NCBI GenBank assembly: GCA_046717125.1
Contig: JBKJVQ010000132.1
Coordinates: forward strand, 1 to 12,213
Direction of reading: 5' to 3'
DNA length: 12,213 bases
DNA from: JBKJVQ01 sp046717125
GTDB lineage: Bacteria; Pseudomonadota; Alphaproteobacteria; Rhizobiales; Methyloligellaceae
In this document: positions 1 through 6,508 of the stretch, one piece after another
Layout: each line of letters starts with the position of its first letter
Position numbering within the stretch: position 1 is the stretch's first letter
Made by a program: the position numbers and the translations under genes
The notes under the pieces: model-generated
What the model was told of the DNA's origin: nothing
Databases searched by the model: none
What the model saw: the letters and a program-made list of their open reading frames with translations, nothing else

Positions 1-1
1 C

Positions 2-799
2 TCGCTACTGAGTCAGGTTGAGGATCGCTCGGCACTGAGTCCGTTTCTAATGCTGGACTATGCCGCGCCGGTCGAGTTCGCGCCCGCAAGCAAGCCGCGC
101 GGCGTCGAGGTACATCCGCATCGGGGCTTCGAGACCGTGACGATCGTGTATCAGGGCGAGCTTGAGCATCGCGATTCGACCGGCAACGGCGGACGTATCG
201 GTCCTGGTGACGTGCAGTGGATGACGGCGGCGTCCGGCATTCTGCACGAGGAATTCCATTCGCGTGAGTTCACGAAGTCGGGCGGGACGTTCGAGGTGGC
301 CCAGCTCTGGGTGAACCTTCCGGCGCGGCACAAGATGGATGCGCCCGGCTATCAGACGCTGCTCGCGCGCGACATTCCTGAGATTGTGCTGGCCAATGAC
401 GTCGGCACGCTCCGTGTCATCGCGGGCAGCTTCGACGGACAATGCGGCCCGGCGCGGACCTACACGGCGATCGACATCTGGGACGTGCGGCTGCGGGGCG
501 GCAAGGAGGCGAGCCTGAATATTCCTGACGGGCACACCGCGCTCGTCGCCGTTCTGGATGGCGCAGTACATCTGAACGGCAGCGCCATCGTGCGGGCCTC
601 GCAGACGGCCTGGCTCGGGCGGGACGGTGGTTCGATCACGGTCGAAGCGAATGGCGACACCAAGCTGCTGGTCCTGTCCGGCGAGCCGATCGACGAGCCA
701 ATCGTAGCGCAGGGACCGTTTGTCATGAACACCTCGGATGAGATCCGTGAGGCCATGGCAGATTTCCGCGCGGGGATTTTCGGTCAACTCACGCACTGA
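2..799 (+). CDS. Pirin family protein (cupin), 5' end cut by the window edge
   Basis: Pirin-type metal-binding bicupin. Reading is open from position 2 to the TGA at 797-799. Pirin-like residues (S-P-F-L-M-L-D-Y) continue upstream of the ATG at position 50, so that ATG is internal and the true start lies outside the window; 265 residues are visible. All four metal ligands of the N-terminal cupin are present: two His in HPHRGFET (codons at 113-121), and the His and second Glu of GILHEEFHS. The segment GPGDVQWMTAASGILHEE is highly typical of the family. Pirins are cytosolic or nuclear non-haem iron proteins; some bacterial members oxidise quercetin or bind metabolic enzymes, and which applies here cannot be read from sequence. 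The following gene starts about 160 bp downstream, after a hairpin, so the two are probably separate transcription units. The family call is firm; the substrate is unknown. Confidence 0.93.
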   Translation, partial: SLLSQVEDRSALSPFLMLDYAAPVEFAPASKPRGVEVHPHRGFETVTIVYQGELEHRDSTGNGGRIGPGDVQWMTAASGILHEEFHSREFTKSGGTFEVAQLWVNLPARHKMDAPGYQTLLARDIPEIVLANDVGTLRVIAGSFDGQCGPARTYTAIDIWDVRLRGGKEASLNIPDGHTALVAVLDGAVHLNGSAIVRASQTAWLGRDGGSITVEANGDTKLLVLSGEPIDEPIVAQGPFVMNTSDEIREAMADFRAGIFGQLTH

Positions 800-804
800 C
801 GAAT

Positions 805-831
805 AAGGCCCCGGACCCGATCCGGGGCCTT
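805..831 (+). terminator. Strong GC hairpin after the pirin gene
   Basis: A perfect 11-bp inverted repeat (AAGGCCCCGGA / TCCGGGGCCTT) with a 5-nt loop CCCGA starts 6 bases after the pirin stop codon. Position and stability fit an intrinsic terminator. The downstream side has no clear T-run (it continues CGCCTTCCGG), so termination could be weak, or the hairpin may protect the 3' end. Confidence 0.55.
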
Positions 832-879
832 CGCCTTCCGGCGGCGAACCAGCATTCAGCCGCCGTTCAGCTACGATCC

Positions 880-910
880 ATCAAAAGACGCGCGCCGCTT
901 TACTTTTGAT
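880..910. other. 8-bp inverted repeat upstream of the SPFH operon
   Basis: ATCAAAAG (880-887) and CTTTTGAT (903-910) form a perfect inverted repeat with a 15-base GC-rich spacer. It lies 50-80 bases before the SPFH start codon, where an operator or promoter element could sit. No recognisable -35/-10 pair accompanies it. It may be chance. Confidence 0.2.
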
Positions 911-960
911 CGCGGCTGACGCCATGGTCGCTGCGACGAGATAAGCCGGGGAGCTGGGGA

Positions 961-1962
961 ATGCTGGGCTTCAATGTCTTCGTTCTGGTGCTGCTCGGGC
1001 TGCTCGTTCTGTTCGTCGTTTCGGCGATCAAGATCGTGCCGCAGGGCTTCAACTACACCGTCGAGCGCTTCGGAAAATATACCAAGACGCTTCAGCCGGG
1101 CCTGACCTTTATTATCCCGTTCATCGACAGGGTCGGCCGCCAGCTCAACATGATGGAGCGGGTGCTCGACGTGCCGAGCCAGGATGTGATCACCAAGGAC
1201 AATGCGGTCGTGCGGGTTGACGGCGTATGCTTCTTTCAGATCCTGGATGCCGCGCAGGCGAGCTACGAGGTGCAGAACCTCGAACTGGCGATCCTCAATC
1301 TCACCATGACCAATATCCGCACCGTCATGGGTTCGATGGATCTCGACGAACTCCTCTCGAACCGCGACGAGATCAATGTACGGCTGCTGAAGGTCGTCGA
1401 TCAGGCAACCAATAGCTGGGGCGTGAAGGTCACGCGCATCGAGATCAAGGATATCGAGCCGCCGCGCGATCTGGTCGAATCCATGGGACGGCAGATGAAA
1501 GCCGAGCGCGATAAACGCGCCGCGATTCTCGTCGCCGAGGGCCAGCGTCAGTCCGAAATTCTCAAGGCCGAAGGCCAGAAGCAGTCGCAGATCCTAGCGG
1601 CCGAGGGCCGGCGTGAAGCCGCTTACCGCGACGCTGAGGCGCGCGAACGCGAGGCCGAAGCTGAAGCCAAGGCGACAGCCATGGTCTCAGCGGCTGTATC
1701 GAAGGGCAATGTGCAGGCGCTCAACTATTTCGTCGCCAACAATTATATCGGCGCGATCAAGGCGCTGGCCGATTCGAAAAACCAGAAGACGCTGATCCTG
1801 CCCCTCGAAGCCACTTCCATGATCGGCTCGATCGCGGGCATCGCCGAGATCGCGCGCGAAGCGTTCGGTTCAACCCCGTCGCGTCTGGACGGGCAGGGGC
1901 CGGCCGCTCAGCCGGAGACGCCCGTCCGGCGCTCCGGCTCGGTCCCGAGTATTCAGGAATAA
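961..1962 (+). CDS. qmcA: SPFH/band-7 membrane protein, QmcA (stomatin/paraslipin) type
   Basis: Membrane-anchored SPFH scaffold of 333 residues, closely resembling E. coli QmcA. An N-terminal transmembrane helix (about residues 4-24) is followed by KIVPQGFNYTVERFGKYTKTLQPGL-type sequence that opens the band-7 domain (about 22-180). A charged Ala/Glu-rich coiled coil follows (about 180-235) with repeating AEGQxQSxIL units, then the conserved LNYFVANNYIGAIK and LEATSMIGSIAGIAE segments. The last 30 residues, rich in Pro, Arg and Ser, extend past the usual family end. The start is supported by GGGAG at 948-952, 8 bases before the ATG. Family members oligomerise into membrane microdomain scaffolds and often regulate membrane proteases such as FtsH; the role here is inferred. 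The next gene, NfeD, starts 4 bases after the stop, which is the classical SPFH-NfeD pairing. Confidence 0.93.
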   Translation: MLGFNVFVLVLLGLLVLFVVSAIKIVPQGFNYTVERFGKYTKTLQPGLTFIIPFIDRVGRQLNMMERVLDVPSQDVITKDNAVVRVDGVCFFQILDAAQASYEVQNLELAILNLTMTNIRTVMGSMDLDELLSNRDEINVRLLKVVDQATNSWGVKVTRIEIKDIEPPRDLVESMGRQMKAERDKRAAILVAEGQRQSEILKAEGQKQSQILAAEGRREAAYRDAEAREREAEAEAKATAMVSAAVSKGNVQALNYFVANNYIGAIKALADSKNQKTLILPLEATSMIGSIAGIAEIAREAFGSTPSRLDGQGPAAQPETPVRRSGSVPSIQE

Positions 1963-1966
1963 CGCC

Positions 1967-2425
1967 ATGGGTCCCGTCTTCGAATTCTTCTCCGGCTTCG
2001 GCGCGTGGAACTGGCTCATTCTCGCCGGCGTGCTGCTCGTGCTCGAGCTGCTCGCCCCCGGCATCTATCTGATCTGGTTCGGTGGCGCGGCGCTCGTAAC
2101 CGGCCTCGTCGCCTTCGCGATGCCGATCGAATGGCAATATCAGCTGGTGCTTTTTGGTGTGCTGTCGGTGATCGCGCTGATTGCCGCGCGGTATTGGGTC
2201 AAGACCAACCCGCTGAAGTCCGACAGGCCCAATCTCAATCGCCGCGCCGATCAGTATGTCGGCGGCTCCTACATCTTGTCGGAGCCTATCGTGGACGGCC
2301 GCGGAAAGGCGCAGATCGGCGACACGCAGTGGCTGGTCTCCGGGCCCAATGCGCCGCGAGGCGCGGTCGTAAAGGTAGTGGGCGCGGACGGCAACGTGCT
2401 CAGGGTTGTTGACGCCGAAAACTGA
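1967..2425 (+). CDS. ybbJ: NfeD-family membrane protein (short YbbJ type)
   Basis: Short NfeD protein of 152 residues, the usual length of YbbJ. The N-terminal half has hydrophobic helices (about residues 10-55 and 58-76, including LVLELLAPGIYLIWFGGAAL). The C-terminal half, from about residue 85, is a soluble beta-rich OB-fold domain (ADQYVGGSYILSEPIVDGRG onward). It has no N-terminal ClpP-like serine protease domain, so it belongs to the short NfeD1b class that works as a partner of an SPFH protein rather than as a protease. The ATG lies 4 bases after the qmcA stop, and its likely ribosome site (CAGGAA, 1954-1959) lies inside the end of qmcA, which argues for translational coupling. Confidence 0.92.
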   Translation: MGPVFEFFSGFGAWNWLILAGVLLVLELLAPGIYLIWFGGAALVTGLVAFAMPIEWQYQLVLFGVLSVIALIAARYWVKTNPLKSDRPNLNRRADQYVGGSYILSEPIVDGRGKAQIGDTQWLVSGPNAPRGAVVKVVGADGNVLRVVDAEN

Positions 2426-2445
2426 TCGAAATCGCGCATGCCGTG

Positions 2446-2473
2446 TTGGCGGATGGGCGATCATGGCGATAAA
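2446..2473 (+). promoter_or_regulatory. Possible promoter for the caspase-like gene
   Basis: TTGGCG (2446-2451) and GATAAA (2468-2473) are separated by 16 bases in the 86-bp gap between nfeD and the caspase gene. The match to a housekeeping sigma factor is moderate, and the caspase gene could equally be read through from the SPFH operon. The caspase ribosome site is strong: GGAGG at 2502-2506, 5 bases before the ATG at 2512. Confidence 0.25.
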
Positions 2474-2511
2474 ATGGCGCCAAGCGTGTGCTGTCTTGAC
2501 TGGAGGGTGAG

Positions 2512-4743
2512 ATGCGTCGCGTGCTCATGCCGGTTTTCGCACTGGCGCTTTGCGTTCTGGCCGCGTCGCCGGCCTTCGCGAACAAGAGGGTCGCGCTGAT
2601 CATCGGCGTGAATGCCTACCAGTCCCTCTCTCCACTGACGAACCCCGTCCCCGACGCTCAGGCTATTGCGGCGGCGCTCAAGACGTACGGGTTTGCGGTC
2701 ACCGAACATTACGATCTCGATCGCGCGACCATGCTGGATGCGCTCGAAGAGTTCAGTCTGTTGTCCGGGCAGGCTCAGATAGCGCTCGTGTATTACGCCG
2801 GACACGGCATGGAGATCGCAGGCAAGAACATTCTTGCGCCGAAGGATATGGAGATCGACTGCGTCAAGAAATCGCCGCGCCGCTCCGTCGACCTCAACCA
2901 GCTGTTCGACGCCGTGGCGGGAGCCCCGCATCAGGTCGTGCTGCTGGATTCCTGCCGCAACGATCCATTCCCGCAATGCCCCTCGCGTTCGGCGGGATCG
3001 GGCGCCGGCTTCCGGGGTATCTCGCGCGCGGGCGGCGAAGGGGCATCGCTGCTGATCGCCAATGCGACCCTGTCGGGCCAGCTCGCGGCCGACGGCTCGC
3101 CCGGACAGCATTCTCCGTTCGCAAAGGCTCTCCTCGCACGCTTCAAGACCGACGCGCATATGCATCTGCGCGATCTGCTTGACTCCGCATCACAGGACGT
3201 CAGCGTGGCCTCACGCGGCGGCCAGGTGCCTGAAATCCTGACGCGTGGCGGCTCGCCCCGCGTCTGCCTCAACGAGGCCGCCTGCGGACAGCCGGGACAG
3301 ACCCAGGCTTCGCTGCTGCCGGAAGGCCAGCAAAATCCGGCGCAGAACCAGGGACAGGCGCTGGGACTTCTCCAGCAACAGCAACAACAGAGGGACCCGC
3401 AGCCTCAGCAGCAGCTCGCGGCCATAGATCCGACCGCCATGGCGGCGCAGGCGTGGGAAGAGGTGAAAAACTCGTCCAACCAAACCGTGATTGCCGCATT
3501 CATCGCGCGCTATAACGATTCGTTCTATCGCACCCTCGCCGAAGAACGGCTCAATGAACTGCGGCGCAGCGCAAAGACGCATGGCTGCGCGGGTACTGCG
3601 TTCGAAGATGTGTTCGACGCGCACGACCCGAAATGGGGGCCTGAGACCGACCAGTTCAAGACCGCCGACGGGCAGTTCAAAATCCAGCTTGAGCCTCACA
3701 AGTTGAATTTCACCGTCAACCAGGCCTCGTTCTACGACGACGCCGAAGTCTGCGTGACGTACAAGTTCGAACAGGGAACCAAGACCGATCAGGCTTGGGG
3801 CGGCGTCGTCTTCTGGTACACCGACGCCCAGAATCTGTACGCGTTCGGCGTTTCTCCCGGTGGTACGATCGCGGTCTGGCGGCTCGTCAACAACGCGTGG
3901 GAGAATCCGGTTCCGTGGGCCGCCAATGCCGCGGTACGCGCGGGTGTGGGAGCGGTAAACAACATCCGCGTCGTGACCCAGGGGCCGAAAGCGCTGCTTT
4001 ATGTAAACGATGTGCACGTCCAGACCATCACCGGCCAGCCGCCAGCGGGGGGGCAGTTGGTGGGACTGATCGGCGAGGCGCTTGAGAAGGCGGATTACAC
4101 CGTCCACGCATTTGACAATTTCTCGGTGTCTCCGTCGGCCGCGCAGTCACCGGACCTTCTGGCGGAGCAAGCGTCCGAGCATTGCGGCGGGTCGCGAGTC
4201 CTGCTCGCCGACGACTTCGCCGCGCATGACAAGCGCTGGGGCTCCGAGACGGATCAGCTCAAGAATTTGGGTGGCAAGTTCAGTATCCAGCTCGAACCGA
4301 ACCATCTCGATTTCGCGCTGAACCAGAACAACACCTACAAGAACGCGGATGTCTGCGTCACCTACGTCTATGCCGAGGGTTCGAAGCTCGACCAGGCATG
4401 GGGAGGCATCGTCTTCTGGGCCTCCGACAACCAGAACCTTTACGCGTTCGGCGTATCCGCGACGGGCACGATTGCCGTCTGGAGACTGGTCAAGAACAAG
4501 TGGCAGCCGACCGTCGAATGGATAGCGAATGGGGCCGTGCGCACGGGGCCCGGGGCGGTCAACCACATCCGCGTCGTGACGAAGGGCAAGGAAGCCGTTT
4601 TTTACGTCAATGGAGTCCAGGTGGAGAAGATCACCGGTTCGCCGCCCAAGCGAGGCGGGCGCGTCGGAGTGATCGGCGAGTCACTGGAAAAGGGCGACCG
4701 GGCGGTGCATACGTTCGATGATTTCCGGGTGGCGATGCCGTAA
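2512..4743 (+). CDS. Secreted caspase-like (peptidase C14) protein with two C-terminal ConA-like domains
   Basis: A 743-residue exported caspase-fold protein. Domains in order: signal peptide 1-23 (basic MRR, hydrophobic core, AFA cleavage site before NKRVAL); caspase p20-like domain about 24-240, starting NKRVALIIGVNAY. The catalytic dyad is visible as His98 in YYAGHGMEI and Cys148 in LLDSCRNDPF. A Q-rich low-complexity linker follows (about 260-305, with a run of six Gln), then a short helical segment about 310-352 (AWEEVKNSSNQTVIAAF). Two homologous beta-sandwich domains of the DUF1080/LamG concanavalin type end the protein (359-539 and 557-743). Each sandwich keeps a Cys pair about 55 residues apart (C359/C414 and C558/C615), compatible with disulfides after export. 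Bacterial orthocaspases usually cleave after Arg or Lys; the substrate here is unknown, and glycan or peptidoglycan binding by the sandwich domains is inference. A decayed paralogue follows 35 bases after the stop. The architecture is firm; the function is not established. Confidence 0.9.
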   Translation: MRRVLMPVFALALCVLAASPAFANKRVALIIGVNAYQSLSPLTNPVPDAQAIAAALKTYGFAVTEHYDLDRATMLDALEEFSLLSGQAQIALVYYAGHGMEIAGKNILAPKDMEIDCVKKSPRRSVDLNQLFDAVAGAPHQVVLLDSCRNDPFPQCPSRSAGSGAGFRGISRAGGEGASLLIANATLSGQLAADGSPGQHSPFAKALLARFKTDAHMHLRDLLDSASQDVSVASRGGQVPEILTRGGSPRVCLNEAACGQPGQTQASLLPEGQQNPAQNQGQALGLLQQQQQQRDPQPQQQLAAIDPTAMAAQAWEEVKNSSNQTVIAAFIARYNDSFYRTLAEERLNELRRSAKTHGCAGTAFEDVFDAHDPKWGPETDQFKTADGQFKIQLEPHKLNFTVNQASFYDDAEVCVTYKFEQGTKTDQAWGGVVFWYTDAQNLYAFGVSPGGTIAVWRLVNNAWENPVPWAANAAVRAGVGAVNNIRVVTQGPKALLYVNDVHVQTITGQPPAGGQLVGLIGEALEKADYTVHAFDNFSVSPSAAQSPDLLAEQASEHCGGSRVLLADDFAAHDKRWGSETDQLKNLGGKFSIQLEPNHLDFALNQNNTYKNADVCVTYVYAEGSKLDQAWGGIVFWASDNQNLYAFGVSATGTIAVWRLVKNKWQPTVEWIANGAVRTGPGAVNHIRVVTKGKEAVFYVNGVQVEKITGSPPKRGGRVGVIGESLEKGDRAVHTFDDFRVAMP
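3586..4128 (+). repeat. First copy of duplicated ConA-like domain (domain A)
   Basis: Encodes residues 359-539 of the caspase-like protein. It shares with domain B (4180-4740) the ordered blocks FxxHDxxWGxETDQ, CVTY, DQAWGGxVFW, NLYAFGVS, GTIAVWRLV and the terminal FDxFxV. It is closer to the single domain of the downstream pseudogene (YDDAE, FWYTDA, QLVGLIGEALEK) than domain B is. Confidence 0.85.
4180..4740 (+). repeat. Second copy of duplicated ConA-like domain (domain B)
   Basis: Encodes residues 557-743. It is colinear with domain A, with the same Cys pair (C558/C615). It has diverged at the positions where domain A and the pseudogene agree: FWASDN replaces FWYTDA, and RVGVIGESLEK replaces QLVGLIGEALEK. 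This suggests an internal duplication followed by divergence of the last copy. Confidence 0.85.
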
Positions 4744-4778
4744 GGGTCCGATTGGCGTCTGAAATGGGGAGCGTGTTG

Positions 4779-6360
4779 ATGCGCCGGGGTTTGCCATCGC
4801 TACTGACGATTGCCCTGTGCCTGTTTGTGTGTTCCCCGGCATGGGCCAACAAGCGCGTTGCCCTGATCATCGGCGTCAACGCCTATTCGTCGCTTTCACC
4901 GCAGCAATCCCGTCCCGGACGCGTGTGCAATCGCGGCGTCCCTGAAGCGTCATGGCTTCGCGGTGAGCGAGCATTACGACCTCGACCGGGCCTCCATGTT
5001 GGATGCGCTGGAGAATTTCAGCCTTGATGCGGGGCAGGCGGATGTCGCGCTCGTCTATTACGCCGGGCAGGGAATGGAAATCGCGGGCAAGAACATTCTC
5101 GCGCCGAGGGACCTGGAGATTGATTGCGAGAAGAAGCTGCCGCGAAGATCAGTCGATCTCGACCAGCTTTTCGATGCGATCGCGGGCGCGCCCAAGCAGG
5201 TCGTGATGCTCGATTCGTGCAGGAACGATCCGTTTCCGCAATGCCCGTCGCGCTCGGCGGGGTCTGGTTCGGGCTTCCGCGGCATCGCGCGTGCGGGTGG
5301 CGAAGGCCACTCGCTCCTGATCGCAAACGCGACACTGTCGGGACAGCTCGCGGCCGATGGGTCGCCGGGCCAGAACTCGCCTTTCGCCAAAGCGCTGCTG
5401 GCGCGCTTTGAGTCCGATCCGCATCTGCAGCTGCGCGATCTGCTCGACATGGCCTCGCAGGATGTCAGCGTCAATTCGCGCGGGACGCAGGTGCCGGAGA
5501 TTCTGACCCGTGGCGGCGCCCCCCGTGTCTGCCTCGATGAGAGCAGATGCGGCCAGCAGCAGGCGAACATTCAGCCTCAACCGCAACCCCAGCCTCAGCC
5601 CTAGGGGCAGCTTCTTCCGTCGCCCAAAAATTTCGCGGCGATCGATCCGGGCGTGCTCGCGGCGAATGCATGGGAGGAGGCGAGGAATTCGAACAACCGG
5701 ACGGTGCTCGAAGCCTTCGTCCACCGCCACAAGGATTCGTTTATTCCCAACTCGCGGGTGCGCGGCTGCGAGAGCTGGCCGCCGGCGAAAAGACGCATAA
5801 TTGCGCAGGGCCGCGCACCATCTTCGAGGATGCGTTCGATAATTACGATCCGAAATGGGGCTGGGAAAGCGCGAGCCTGAAAGCGATCGGTGGGCGGTTC
5901 ATCATCGAACTCGCGCCGCACAAGCTCGATTTCGCCGTCAATCAGGACTCGTATTACGACGATGCCGAGATTTGCGTGACCTACACCTATGCGGACGGGA
6001 AGATCCCGGACCAGGCGTGGGCGGGCGTGATGTTCTGGTACACCGACGCCAAGAATTTCTATGTGTTTGCGCTTTCGCCGCTCGGCACCACGGCGATCTG
6101 GCGGTTCAAGGACGAAAAGTGGGACCAGATCGGGGAATGGCAAGATAACAAGGCAATCCGGACCGGGCCCGGATCGAGCAACAACCTCCGCATCGTAACG
6201 CGCGGCAAGGAGGCAAAGCTCTTCATCAACGAAACCGAAATCCGGTCATTCAATGGAGAGCCGCCGCCGGACGGCCAGCTCGTCGGCCTGATTGGCGAAG
6301 CGCTCGAAAAATCCGACGCTGACGCATGCCTTTGACAATTTCACCGTCGGCACACCCTGA
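4779..6360 (+). pseudogene. Decayed tandem paralogue of the secreted caspase-like gene
   Basis: Colinear with the upstream caspase gene but broken. The intact ancestor probably began at the ATG at 4779 (GGGGAG at 4766-4771), giving MRRGLPSLL, a signal peptide ending PAWA and then NKRVALIIGVNAY. After SLSP the frame shifts at about 4905: CAGC stands where gene 1 has six bases, a net loss of 2. It continues as NPVPDACAIAASLK through the caspase domain. The His codon of the dyad is CAG (5068-5070, YYAGQGMEI), while the Cys codon TGC (5218-5220, LDSCRNDPF) is kept. A QP-repeat linker ends in an in-frame TAG (5602-5604), after which recognisable sequence resumes in the same frame (AAIDPGVLAANAWEEARNS). 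A further single-base loss at about 5740-5742 (DSF/YSQLAGARL) and a net loss of 2 at about 6321 precede the end THAFDNFTVGTP and TGA at 6358-6360. Only one ConA-like domain is present. The fragments may still be translated, but no full-length product can be made from this sequence as given. Confidence 0.88.
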
Positions 6361-6386
6361 CTTTTGGTGCATTACCGAACCGTGGG

Positions 6387-6392
6387 TTGACA
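6387..6392 (+). promoter_or_regulatory. Isolated TTGACA in the leader of the radical SAM gene
   Basis: A consensus -35 hexamer lies 117 bases before the radical SAM start. The best -10-like sequence downstream (TATCCT, 6415-6420) is 22 bases away, too far for a standard promoter. Nothing else is evident in the 148-bp gap (6361-6508) except a possible ribosome site, GAAGGG at 6493-6498. Confidence 0.2.
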
Positions 6393-6508
6393 GGCTGGCT
6401 GAAACCGCTTCCGCTATCCTTCTTTATTGTAGTGACGCGTCTGGGCATAATCTGGCTCTAGCGTCTTAGCCGGGGGGCCGAACGGAACAGCGAAGGGCTT
6501 AATCTTTC

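Noticed and set aside
3211..4107. Long open frame on the minus strand opposite the caspase gene
   Set aside because: It is a shadow of GC-rich codon bias. The plus strand carries recognisable domains here, and the minus translation is Arg/Leu/Val-rich with no recognisable motif.
4752..4778. ATG at 4752 as start of the second caspase copy
   Set aside because: The ATG at 4779 aligns with the start of gene 1, has GGGGAG at a good distance and yields a standard signal peptide; starting at 4752 would add nine unmatched residues.
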